Origin: Lysinibacillus sp. KCTC 33748
Lineage (GTDB): Bacteria; Bacillota; Bacilli; Bacillales_A; Planococcaceae
NCBI RefSeq assembly: GCF_002237755.1
Contig: NZ_MWSJ01000015.1
Span: 1-64,000 of the forward strand
Direction: 5' to 3'
DNA: 64,000 bases
Numbering within the stretch: position 1 is the stretch's first letter; every line of letters begins with the position of its first letter. The translations under genes and the position numbers were made by a program. Positions 1-7,584 of this stretch are shown piece by piece. The notes below the pieces were generated by a model. The model made no database searches, was not told the DNA's origin, and saw only the letters and a program-made list of their open reading frames with translations.

Positions 1-1
1 T

Positions 2-583
2 TTCTATAGCATTTTAGGTCCATCCGGTTCAGGAAAAACAACCGCACTTAGTTTAGCAAGTGGATTAGATAACCCAAAAGAAGGACATGTACTTTACAAA
101 GGAAAAGATATACGGAAAATTGGTTTAGATAAATATAGAAATAAATATGTTTCAATCATCTTCCAATCATATAATCTAATTACGTATATGACGGCTCTGC
201 AAAATGTCGTCACGGCAATGGAAATTACAGGAGTTAACATAAGTGATAAAAAGAGAAGAGCGCTTGAGTTATTAGAAATGGTTGGCTTGTCGGAAATCGA
301 AGCTAAAAGAAAGGTTTTACAGCTTAGTGGCGGTCAACAACAGCGTGTAGCCATTGCCCGTGCATTGTCTTGTGAAGTAGATTTATTAATTGCGGATGAA
401 CCGACCGGTAATCTAGACGAGAATACTTCGGATGAAATTGTCAATTTGTTTAAAGAACTAGCTCATAAAGAAAATAAATGTATTATCGTTGTCACTCATT
501 CCCAGGAAGTCGCTAAACAATCTGATAAGGTAGTGTATCTTGAAAAACGAAATTTGGTTTGTAAGAATCTGAAAAAGAACTAA
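2..583 (+). CDS. ABC transporter ATP-binding protein (5' truncated by window edge)
   Basis: The reading frame is open from the first bases of the window, so the true start lies upstream. Walker A (GPSGSGKTT) is encoded near 17-43, a Q-loop (IFQSYNLI) follows, then the signature LSGGQQQR near 323-346, Walker B LLIADEPTGNLDE and the switch histidine (VVTHS). The DEPTGNLD form is typical of the MacB/LolD/BceA class of ATPases, which power peptide, lipoprotein or antibiotic export. No permease follows in this window, so a partner would have to lie upstream. The C-terminus (CKNLKKN) is short and basic. The assignment to the ABC family is certain; the substrate is unknown. Confidence 0.93.
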   Translation, partial: FYSILGPSGSGKTTALSLASGLDNPKEGHVLYKGKDIRKIGLDKYRNKYVSIIFQSYNLITYMTALQNVVTAMEITGVNISDKKRRALELLEMVGLSEIEAKRKVLQLSGGQQQRVAIARALSCEVDLLIADEPTGNLDENTSDEIVNLFKELAHKENKCIIVVTHSQEVAKQSDKVVYLEKRNLVCKNLKKN

Positions 584-636
584 TTTGCAAAAATGTAGTT
601 GGAATAGAAGTCAAACATAAAATTGGAGTGGAAATA

Positions 637-963
637 ATGTGGACGAAAATAGCAGCATCCATTGGTTTAGTATCTATCGGAATAGCAATTGGTTTATTTG
701 CGAATTTGATGAATTTAGGTGGAAACCTGGATCAAAGTGAAAACAATATGGACCAAGATCATAACACATATTCAGAAGAAGTTACACCTGATCAGCGTCA
801 GTTGGAATCTCCAAATCCAAGAGGAGAAATGACACCAGAACAGTGGGAGGAGTTCACAACAAAACCAGGTGAACAAACACCAGAACAGTGGGATCCATAT
901 TCATCTAATCCAGAAGAAGACATGATGCAAGGTTCTACATCGGGTTCTACATCTCCATATTGA
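637..963 (+). CDS. Membrane-anchored protein with TPEQW repeats
   Basis: This 108-residue protein is not a family I recognise. The ATG at 637 is preferred over the in-frame GTG at 628 because a GGAGTGG site sits six bases before it. Residues about 5-25 form one hydrophobic segment, either a signal anchor or an uncleaved signal. The rest is acidic, Gln/Pro-rich and probably extracytoplasmic. It contains two near-identical units of about 15 residues (GEMTPEQWEEFTTKP, then GEQTPEQWDPYSSNP) and ends in a Ser/Gly/Thr-rich tail. The low-complexity tail suggests a wall-spanning or surface linker. It lies 54 bp after the ABC ATPase, so cotranscription is possible. Confidence 0.7.
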   Translation: MWTKIAASIGLVSIGIAIGLFANLMNLGGNLDQSENNMDQDHNTYSEEVTPDQRQLESPNPRGEMTPEQWEEFTTKPGEQTPEQWDPYSSNPEEDMMQGSTSGSTSPY

Positions 964-1060
964 GTTTCTTTAATGTATGTAAATACAATTCTGAAAGATA
1001 CTGAAGCCAATCAGATATATCTTCAGGCAGCAATAAACTAATAGTTATGAAAAAGATATA

Positions 1061-1100
1061 TTCCCCTTAGGATAAACAAGCATGTTTATTCTAAGGGGAA
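1061..1100. terminator. Hairpin with 18-bp arms
   Basis: Arms TTCCCCTTAGGATAAACA and TGTTTATTCTAAGGGGAA pair with a single G-U and a four-base loop. It follows the TPEQW gene by about 100 bp. T-rich sequence lies on both flanks, so it may stop transcription in either direction. Confidence 0.6.
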
Positions 1101-1249
1101 CTTTGTGTCTTAAAAAATTCTCAAAAAAATTCAGTGAGGATTTTTTCTATTGATGAAGTTATTACATGTAAGAAAGATTTGTAGGAAGCTCAAAATTAAT
1201 GGTAGGCAAGTGAAAAGAATAAAGGGGCGTGTTAAAACTTAAACGGCAA

Positions 1250-1286
1250 AATAAGAATCCATCTTATTTCAAGATGGATTCTTATT
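1250..1286 (-). terminator. Hairpin downstream of the 57-residue membrane peptide gene
   Basis: A perfect 16-bp stem (AATAAGAATCCATCTT with its complement, five-base loop) sits just after the stop codon of the minus-strand gene at 1292-1465. The T-tract is only modest. Confidence 0.6.
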
Positions 1287-1291
1287 ATTGC

Positions 1292-1465
1292 TCATATTGA
1301 AAAATAATAGATTTTAATAAATGTCATCTTAACAAGTGACTTCATACACTTAAAGAAGATTTCCTCTGCGCCCAATGCTTTTAGGGATACGTATGTCAAA
1401 CACGAACACATTAACAACATAAATACGACCAAAAATAACCATGGACGTAGATTGATTTTATACAT
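1292..1465 (-). CDS. Small membrane peptide, 57 residues
   Basis: A short minus-strand gene begins at an ATG at 1465 with an AAGGAG site eight bases upstream, and is followed by a hairpin with a 16-bp stem. The product begins MYKINLRPWLFLVVF and has one hydrophobic segment at about residues 9-34, including a CSC motif, then a short basic C-terminal part. I recognise no family. The ribosome site, hydrophobicity and terminator together support a real gene. A single-pass membrane peptide, regulator or toxin-like product are all possible. Confidence 0.55.
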   Translation of the reverse strand: MYKINLRPWLFLVVFMLLMCSCLTYVSLKALGAEEIFFKCMKSLVKMTFIKIYYFSI

Positions 1466-1862
1466 AATAACTGCTCCTTAACTTAATAAGTTGAAAGATA
1501 ACTGCTATATAGTCAGATAAATATTGATTCTGAACACTCTATAAATGACGTTAAAATCAATTTTCTTTCTAACAATTAATGTACATGACCAATCTGGATT
1601 CTGTATGAAGATATTGAGGAGTTTATATAGAGAAGTTGAACCCATAAGCTTTTATTCAAGTGTAGTTTAGAAATAAAGTCGATACGTTTATAAAAAAGGT
1701 TCGATGAGAAAGGTTATTGTGGATTTTGAATAGTAATCTAAAATAGTATTTTTTAGTGAAAACTAAAAGAATATGTGAATTTGAAAATCGATTAAGGAAA
1801 TGAAGAGTGACAATAAGCTGTTTCACTAAAGGCCAGATTATTGAAGATCAACATTGCTGAAA
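1466..1862. other. Intergenic region without a recognised gene
   Basis: About 400 bp of AT-rich DNA with no ORF that has a ribosome site. It must hold the promoter of the minus-strand peptide gene and that of the acetyltransferase. The end (1829-1855) carries a TTGAAGATCAACA sequence that resembles TTCTTGAAGATCATTG just after the acetyltransferase gene (2359-2374), so the gene may be flanked by a short direct repeat. Confidence 0.4.
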
Positions 1863-2324
1863 ATGAGAATACTTGAGATGATGACTCAGGAACAAGCTGA
1901 GGATATTGCACATAATTGGCACTATGATGGAGAATATTCTTTTTATAATATAGAAGCTGATGAAGAAGATTTAGCTGAATTTTCAGACCCAGAAACAAGA
2001 GGTAGCTCAATGTTTGCAGTTTTGAAAGAAGATGAAATTATTGGTTTCTTCAGTGTTAACAAAGTAGCTGCTAATATTTATGATATAGGTTTAGGAATGA
2101 GGCCAGATTTGATTGGCGATGGTAGAGGGTTAGAATTTCTAAATGCAGGTATTGATTTTGTCCAATCAAGATTTACACCAGATAAAATTACATTATCAGT
2201 GGCAACTTTTAATCGAAGAGCGATAAAAGTATATAGAAAAGTTGGGTTTAAAGATATTGATACATTTATGCAAGATACAAATGGTAGCACATATGAATTT
2301 CTAAGAATGGCTTATGAATGCTAA
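1863..2324 (+). CDS. GNAT family N-acetyltransferase
   Basis: The product of 153 residues fits the GNAT fold: a central beta sheet (MFAVLKEDEIIGFFSV), an acetyl-CoA loop region (GLGMRPDLIGDGRGLEF), and the C-terminal LSVATFNRRAIKVYRKVGF block typical of RimI/RimJ-like enzymes. These transfer acetyl groups from acetyl-CoA to an amine on a small molecule or protein N-terminus. The start is uncertain: ATG 1863 lacks a clear ribosome site, and an in-frame TTG lies at 1854. The substrate cannot be told. Confidence 0.85.
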   Translation: MRILEMMTQEQAEDIAHNWHYDGEYSFYNIEADEEDLAEFSDPETRGSSMFAVLKEDEIIGFFSVNKVAANIYDIGLGMRPDLIGDGRGLEFLNAGIDFVQSRFTPDKITLSVATFNRRAIKVYRKVGFKDIDTFMQDTNGSTYEFLRMAYEC

Positions 2325-2373
2325 TTTATAGGTTCCTTTGTTAAAATAAATGGCGCGTTTCTTGAAGATCATT

Positions 2374-2398
2374 GAGTTGCATATGCAGCTCTTTTTTT
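2374..2398 (+). terminator. Rho-independent terminator of the acetyltransferase gene
   Basis: The self-complementary GAGTTGCATATGCAGCTC is followed by seven T residues. Confidence 0.75.
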
Positions 2399-2403
2399 CT
2401 TTA

Positions 2404-2430
2404 TTGAACTAACGGTGCAGCTTAGTTCAA
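2404..2430. repeat. Short inverted repeat
   Basis: TTGAACTAA and TTAGTTCAA (9-bp arms, 9-base spacer) precede the serine hydrolase gene. From general knowledge this resembles dispersed intergenic repeats common in Bacillus-group genomes. A similar CGGGCTATTTAATGGAATAA tail occurs near 3573. Confidence 0.45.
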
Positions 2431-2556
2431 CAATGGGGCCATTTAATTGAATAACACCTTTGGTGAAATTAATGAATTTATGTTAAAATTTAGGTTAAAT
2501 TATAAACTAATGTACATAAACTAATGACGCAATTTAGTGGAGGAGGGATTATATGT

Positions 2557-3480
2557 ATGAGTGAAATATCTTTTAATGAGTTAGAGAAGAAAGTGAAGAA
2601 GATTAAAATTGAAGGTTTTGTCATTTATAAAGGAAATACACGGATCTTTGAATATTTAAAGAATAAAAAAGTCGTAAAAAATCCGACAAAGGTTTATTCC
2701 ATTACAAAGAGTATTGTGTCTATATTAATTGGAATTATGGTCGATAAAGGGCTAATAAAAAACATTCATGAACCTATTTATAACTACTTTCCGGAAATAT
2801 TAGAGTTCAATGACCCCATGAAGGAGGAAATCACATTATTTCATTTGCTGACTATGACTTCGGGGTTACAAGTAGGAAAATTCCAAAGTTCAAAAAACTG
2901 GGTTAAATTCATACTAGAACAACCAGTTATACATAGACCAGGTTCGACTTTTGAATATAATAGTGGGAACTCTCATTTACTAAGCGCGATCATCCAAAAA
3001 GTTTCAGGAGGTACTACCGCCTCATTTGCTGAAGAATTTCTATTCCATCCATTAGGGATAAAAAAATACATATGGGTAAAGGACCCGCAAGGAATTCACG
3101 AGGGTGGCTTTAGTATTTCATTAAATTTAGAGGACATGGTGAAATTTGGATTTTTATTACTTAACGAAGGGCAATTTAAATCAAATCAAGTGGTTTCATC
3201 TACCTGGATCCACGAGGCAAAAAAACCATATAAACAATTTGACGCAGAAGAAGACAGAACAGCTGGATATGGTTATGGTTATCAGCTATGGACTTGTGAA
3301 ATGACTAATAGTAACACCAAAATTGAATATTACTATGCGAATGGCTTATACGGACAATATATATTTATTGTTCCGAATTTAAATATTATGGCTGTGGCAA
3401 AAAGCTATCTACAAGATGATCAGTCCTCTGCGCCGCAACTCTTTTTTGAAGAACTTTTACGTAGTTGGAAGGATGAATGA
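2557..3480 (+). CDS. Serine hydrolase, beta-lactamase/class C PBP-like
   Basis: A 307-residue protein of the beta-lactamase (PF00144) superfamily. The catalytic SxxK motif is SITK (Ser48), the second motif is the YNSGN tyrosine (Tyr134), and GLYGQY occupies the third-motif region in place of HxG. These enzymes act as D-Ala-D-Ala carboxypeptidases, esterases or amidases. No signal peptide is visible, so the enzyme is probably cytoplasmic. The ATG at 2557 is chosen because GGAGGAGGG lies nine bases before it; an upstream in-frame ATG at 2524 would place that ribosome site inside the gene. It is flanked by unrelated genes and probably monocistronic. Confidence 0.85.
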   Translation: MSEISFNELEKKVKKIKIEGFVIYKGNTRIFEYLKNKKVVKNPTKVYSITKSIVSILIGIMVDKGLIKNIHEPIYNYFPEILEFNDPMKEEITLFHLLTMTSGLQVGKFQSSKNWVKFILEQPVIHRPGSTFEYNSGNSHLLSAIIQKVSGGTTASFAEEFLFHPLGIKKYIWVKDPQGIHEGGFSISLNLEDMVKFGFLLLNEGQFKSNQVVSSTWIHEAKKPYKQFDAEEDRTAGYGYGYQLWTCEMTNSNTKIEYYYANGLYGQYIFIVPNLNIMAVAKSYLQDDQSSAPQLFFEELLRSWKDE

Positions 3481-3611
3481 GACATTTAAACAAATAAAAA
3501 GGGATTTTTCTCATCTTCCGAGATCATAAAAGTATCTTGTGAAAAGGGGTAATCACTATCTTAATGTTCAACATTCGGGCTATTTAATGGAATAACTTAT
3601 AGGAGGTAAAT

Positions 3612-4091
3612 ATGAATAAAGAAGCGTTTCTAAAAGAATTAGATGAAATAATACAAGATGAGTTATTTATCGGCAATTCTGTTGATGACTTAGACGATGA
3701 AACATCACTAGATAATTGGTCTATTTCTATGGGGCAAGAATTGGTGAGCAAATTTACTACTGAAGATTTGATAACATTCTTTCATCAAGTTCAAAACAAT
3801 AGAAAAGAACAGATAGTTAACACCAGTGACCATAATATGATTTTTTATGTTTGGTTTGATTGGCAATCTGCAAGACTTCACTTCAATCTCATATCAGATT
3901 TACACACAAAATTACCTTTTGGTTGTAACCATAAGGTAATCGAAAACATAGAGCCAATCCTAAACGACTTTTTACAATTTCCCTATCACGATGGATTTCC
4001 AATAGGAGAGAAAGAAGAGAAAGAGGTTATTGAAAATGAATTTGATATTGAACCACTTAAGGTCTATTCGATAATAATTACTAATGATTAA
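3612..4091 (+). CDS. Hypothetical acidic protein, 159 residues
   Basis: The gene has a strong AGGAGGT ribosome site and its own terminator. The product is acidic, soluble and without signal or membrane segments. It has a helical N-terminus (KEAFLKELDEIIQDELF) and a mixed C-terminal half with aromatic residues (FYVWFDWQSARLHF). I do not recognise the family. Size and composition resemble cytoplasmic immunity-type or SMI1-like proteins, but no diagnostic motif supports that. Confidence 0.7.
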   Translation: MNKEAFLKELDEIIQDELFIGNSVDDLDDETSLDNWSISMGQELVSKFTTEDLITFFHQVQNNRKEQIVNTSDHNMIFYVWFDWQSARLHFNLISDLHTKLPFGCNHKVIENIEPILNDFLQFPYHDGFPIGEKEEKEVIENEFDIEPLKVYSIIITND

Positions 4092-4092
4092 G

Positions 4093-4121
4093 AAGCTCTA
4101 TCTTTAATTTGAGAGCTTTTT
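4093..4121 (+). terminator. Rho-independent terminator
   Basis: AAGCTCT pairs with AGAGCTT around a 12-base loop, followed by a T run, directly after the stop codon of the 159-residue protein. Confidence 0.75.
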
Positions 4122-4316
4122 TAATTTTAGTTAAAAATAACATTAAACATTAACAGAGCTTAGAGAAAAGATAAATAATAGCGTCGGCAGCAATTATTGA
4201 TTCCGAATATTTGTTGTATGGATGAGAGGATCGTAGAGGTTACTAAGCGAAAATGAAGTATCTTCACATAAACTACAGATTGAAAGGTTATAATGGGCTT
4301 CGAGGGGGATATATCG

Positions 4317-4979
4317 ATGAACTATCAAATTCTTGTAGTAGAAGACGATTTAGAAATTCAAGAATTAATTAAACAGTTTTTGATGACACAAAATTATACA
4401 ATAGAGGTTGCTTCAGATGGGCTAGAGGGAATGAAACGATTTAATACACAACCCTTTGATTTAATTCTTCTGGATGTCATGATGCCAAACCTTAATGGAT
4501 TTGAAGTTGCCAAAATGATCCGTAGTCAGTCAAACATACCCATTATTATGTTGACGGCTTTAGAAGAAGAACAAGATCAAATGAAAGGCTTTGATATAGG
4601 GATTGATGATTATATAACAAAACCCTTTTCATTTCATGTGTTAATAAGACGAGTACAAGCGGTTCTAAGAAGAAGTTGTAATCAAAATAGCGATAATCAT
4701 TTAAATTTTAATGAACTGAATGTCGATTGTGACGGATATAAGGCTTATGTAAATAAAGTTGAAATACCGTTAACAACTAAAGAGTTCGAAATTTTACAAC
4801 TACTACTTCATAATGAAAAAAAGGTACTTACTCGAGAAATTATTGTAGAAAAAATTTGGGGCTATGAATATGCAGGAGAAACAAGGATGATCGATACACA
4901 TATAAAAAATTTAAGAAAAAAATTAAATATACCTTATATAAAAACAGTAAAGGGTATTGGATACAAAATCGATGAATAG
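4317..4979 (+). CDS. OmpR/PhoB-type response regulator
   Basis: The 220-residue product has an N-terminal receiver domain (acidic pair ED near residue 9, phospho-acceptor Asp53 in LILLDVMMP, Thr in MLTALEE, Lys in ITKPF) and a C-terminal winged helix (LTTKEFEILQLLL through HIKNLRKKL to VKGIGYKID). It is the DNA-binding partner of the kinase that follows. ATG 4317 is preferred because AGGGGG lies eight bases upstream; an ATG at 4293 is possible. The last eight bases overlap the kinase start, so the two are translationally coupled. Confidence 0.93.
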   Translation: MNYQILVVEDDLEIQELIKQFLMTQNYTIEVASDGLEGMKRFNTQPFDLILLDVMMPNLNGFEVAKMIRSQSNIPIIMLTALEEEQDQMKGFDIGIDDYITKPFSFHVLIRRVQAVLRRSCNQNSDNHLNFNELNVDCDGYKAYVNKVEIPLTTKEFEILQLLLHNEKKVLTREIIVEKIWGYEYAGETRMIDTHIKNLRKKLNIPYIKTVKGIGYKIDE

Positions 4980-6426
4980 GATTGTAAACATCATGAAGAT
5001 GAAACGAATAACGTATAAGCTCTTTATGATCACCTCGCTCATATTATTATCTTTTGCAGTCTTGATTTATTTAACGTTATACTTCTTCCTTCCAACATTT
5101 TATGAACAATATAAAACGAATCAACTCCAATCTGGAATTGAGGAAATAATTGATGAATCTAAAAATTTAACAATCCAAAATGCGATTCCACTTTTGGATG
5201 AGTATACAAAAGAAAACAATGCCATCATTTACTTACAAACTAAAGAAGGAACTATTATATATTCGCCTTCATTTTTTATTCAGGGGGATACCCAACGACC
5301 AATACTTTCTGCAAAAACAGCGCCCTTACAAAATTCAGAAAACCTTAATAATGCATTTAATATTACTTTGCCCATTCAATTCCTAAATGAAGATAATTTA
5401 ATGGTTACTGTATTTGCGACGTTCCAACCTATTGATGAAGCGACACAGGTCTTAGTCCGTTTTCTCCCATATATAAGTATCATTGTAATATGTATCGGGT
5501 TAGGAAGTGCCTTTTTATATTCAAGGTTCATTACAAAACCGCTCATCTACATGAATGAAGGTGCGCAAAAGATGGCCAACTTGGACTTTTCCGAAAACAT
5601 CGTAGTTCGTTCAAATGATGAATTAGAGGAACTATCCAATAGCTTGAATGAGATGTCGAATAACTTGCAAAGAACTATGCTCGATTTACAAAAAGCAAAT
5701 GAGCAATTAAAAGATGATATTGAAAGAGAGCGAAAGATCGAAACAAAACGCAGAGAATTTTTCGCAACAGTTGCACATGAATTAAAAACTCCGCTCACTG
5801 TTATGAAGGGATATTTAGAAGGGATGATTTATCATATCGGCCCTTATCAAAATCGTGACCTCTACTTAGAAAAAAACCACAAAATTATCGAAGGAATGGA
5901 ACAATTAGTTCGAGAGATTCTAAGCATGTCTAAACTAGAACAAGATACCTTTAAATTACAATTGGAGGAAGTCAACCTTTTAGAATTATTAGATTCAATA
6001 ACGAAAGATCTCGGTTATTTTGCTTCTGAAAAAGACATTCAGATTATTAAACAAATTTCTCCTAACATGAATGTACACACAGATCGTGATTTATTAGAAA
6101 AAGCTTTCAAAAACATCATTCATAATGCGATTACGTATTCACCGCACGGAGAAACAGTAAGTATAGACGTAACCAATCTCCAAAAAGAAAATCAGATTCA
6201 AATACAAGTGATGAATACAGGTGTCACAATCAAAGAAGAGGACATACAACAATTATTTGAGCCATTTTATAGAATCGAAAAATCGAGAAATCGGAATACT
6301 GGTGGGAGCGGACTAGGTCTTTATATTGTAAAGCAAATATTTGAATCACTTTCTATTACCTATTTAATGAATAATACCGAAAATGGTGTTCAATTTTTAG
6401 CTACCATTCCTAAAGGAAGATCATAG
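4972..6426 (+). CDS. Membrane sensor histidine kinase
   Basis: This 484-residue kinase has TM segments near residues 13-35 and 163-185 bracketing an extracytoplasmic sensor domain. HAMP, the HisKA box VAHELKTPL (His269) and a HATPase domain with N box (HNAITYS) and G box (GGSGLGLYI) follow. It phosphorylates the adjacent regulator. The sensor domain (about 125 residues) shows no motif that reveals the signal. ATG 4972 overlaps the regulator stop; an ATG at 4993 is also possible. The pair has no adjacent transporter, so the target is unknown. Confidence 0.92.
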   Translation: MNRIVNIMKMKRITYKLFMITSLILLSFAVLIYLTLYFFLPTFYEQYKTNQLQSGIEEIIDESKNLTIQNAIPLLDEYTKENNAIIYLQTKEGTIIYSPSFFIQGDTQRPILSAKTAPLQNSENLNNAFNITLPIQFLNEDNLMVTVFATFQPIDEATQVLVRFLPYISIIVICIGLGSAFLYSRFITKPLIYMNEGAQKMANLDFSENIVVRSNDELEELSNSLNEMSNNLQRTMLDLQKANEQLKDDIERERKIETKRREFFATVAHELKTPLTVMKGYLEGMIYHIGPYQNRDLYLEKNHKIIEGMEQLVREILSMSKLEQDTFKLQLEEVNLLELLDSITKDLGYFASEKDIQIIKQISPNMNVHTDRDLLEKAFKNIIHNAITYSPHGETVSIDVTNLQKENQIQIQVMNTGVTIKEEDIQQLFEPFYRIEKSRNRNTGGSGLGLYIVKQIFESLSITYLMNNTENGVQFLATIPKGRS

Positions 6427-6475
6427 TATATATTTGGACTTAAACAACGCCGTCTAGTTAAAAAATATCAGTCAA

Positions 6476-6517
6476 AAGAGTGTCAAATTGTAAAGGTATT
6501 TGACACTCTTTTTTTAT
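6476..6517 (+). terminator. Terminator of the two-component operon
   Basis: The perfect 13-bp stem AAGAGTGTCAAAT / ATTTGACACTCTT is followed by seven T residues. Confidence 0.88.
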
Positions 6518-6564
6518 TGTTGTGGAAAAGAATAAAACGAATGCCATGATGTCAATAATAATAT

Positions 6565-6594
6565 TTGACTGGACACTAAATGGTGTCGTATAAT
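6565..6594 (+). promoter_or_regulatory. Sigma-A-type promoter of the ArsR-AHSA1 operon
   Basis: TTGACT (6565-6570) and TATAAT (6589-6594) are separated by 18 bp. The -10 box lies in the spacer of the palindromic operator. Confidence 0.8.
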
Positions 6595-6614
6595 TAAGAC
6601 ACCATTTAGTGTCC
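6571..6614. promoter_or_regulatory. Perfect 17-bp palindromic operator for the ArsR-type regulator
   Basis: GGACACTAAATGGTGTC (6571-6587) is repeated as its exact complement at 6598-6614 around a 10-base spacer that contains the -10 box. Binding of the regulator encoded just downstream would occlude RNA polymerase, which implies autorepression. Each arm also contains a smaller GACAC/GTGTC palindrome. Confidence 0.8.
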
Positions 6615-6636
6615 TATTCATAAGGGAGAGGGGATT

Positions 6637-6963
6637 TTGAGCGAGAAAAATCTAGAGCGTGATGTTTATGCTGCGATTGCTGACCCAACAAGACGTCAAT
6701 TAATACGCTTGTTGGCTGATGCAAAAGAATTACCTCTTCACGAATTAACGGCTCATTTTCAAATGGGGCGTACAGCAGTTTCTAAGCATCTGGCTATCCT
6801 TAAAGATGCTGATCTTGTAATTGCTCGAAGGGTTGGTAGAGAAACGAGATATCGGTTGAATGCCAATCCGTTGAAGGAAATTCAAGATTGGGTATCGTAT
6901 TACGAAGAATTTTGGAAAGAAAGAATGGCTAAATTAAATCTACTATTGGAGGAAAAAAAATGA
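6637..6963 (+). CDS. ArsR-family winged-helix transcriptional regulator (SRPBCC-linked type)
   Basis: The 108-residue protein has the ArsR helix-turn-helix (LHELTAHFQMGRTAVSKHL), a wing (VGRETRYRLN) and a C-terminal helix. There are no cysteine metal sites, which matches the SRPBCC-partnered subgroup rather than metal sensors. TTG 6637 is the start because GGGAGAGGGG lies just before it. The stop overlaps the next start (ATGA), so the pair is cotranslated. It very likely represses its own operon through the flanking palindrome; the inducer is unknown. Confidence 0.9.
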   Translation: MSEKNLERDVYAAIADPTRRQLIRLLADAKELPLHELTAHFQMGRTAVSKHLAILKDADLVIARRVGRETRYRLNANPLKEIQDWVSYYEEFWKERMAKLNLLLEEKK

Positions 6964-7376
6964 AAGCAGATGTATCTTTAGATTACCAATTTACAAGTAC
7001 AATCGAGAAAGTTTGGAACGCATTAACGGATTCAGACACTCTTGAAAAATGGATATGGAAAAATGATTTTAAACCAATCGTCGGGCATAAATTTCAATTC
7101 CGAGCTGAGCCAAACGAATGGTGGGATGGAATTGTCAATTGTGAAGTGCTTATAGTGGATGAACCTCATACATTATCTTACACTTGGGCGAGTGCCGGAG
7201 AAATCACTACGGTTACGTGGACGTTGACACAAGGTGAAGATGGTACTACTAACCTACATTTTGATCAATCTGGATTTAGTGAAGCAACGAAAGCTCGTCA
7301 AGGAGCAATCGAGGGAGCTAAATATGCTTGGATTAACAATGGTAATCAGCTTGAAAAAGTGTTAGCAGAACTATAA
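6960..7376 (+). CDS. SRPBCC/AHSA1 family protein
   Basis: This 138-residue protein has the START-like (AHSA1) signature: N-terminal strand then FTSTIEKVWNALTD, LEKWIW, a WWDGIV segment, LSYTWAS and a long C-terminal helix. The fold forms a hydrophobic cavity for a lipid-like or aromatic ligand. The four-base overlap with the ArsR-type gene is the common arrangement of this family, in which the AHSA1 protein may bind or process the inducer. Cytoplasmic; no enzymatic residues can be assigned. Confidence 0.88.
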   Translation: MKADVSLDYQFTSTIEKVWNALTDSDTLEKWIWKNDFKPIVGHKFQFRAEPNEWWDGIVNCEVLIVDEPHTLSYTWASAGEITTVTWTLTQGEDGTTNLHFDQSGFSEATKARQGAIEGAKYAWINNGNQLEKVLAEL

Positions 7377-7584
7377 TCCATATGAATCGCTTTTATAAAT
7401 ATACCATTCTTCAACAATTCGACACTTTTCCGAACACGGGAAGCGTCATTTTTAACTTCTTTCAGAAGAAGTTGACACACATTTATGCCGAGGCTTAATT
7501 GATTGGCATGTCGATTCAAAAACACAGCAAATACTTCTGAAGTTGTGCTAACATGACAATACTAGATTGAATGGAGAGTATCCG

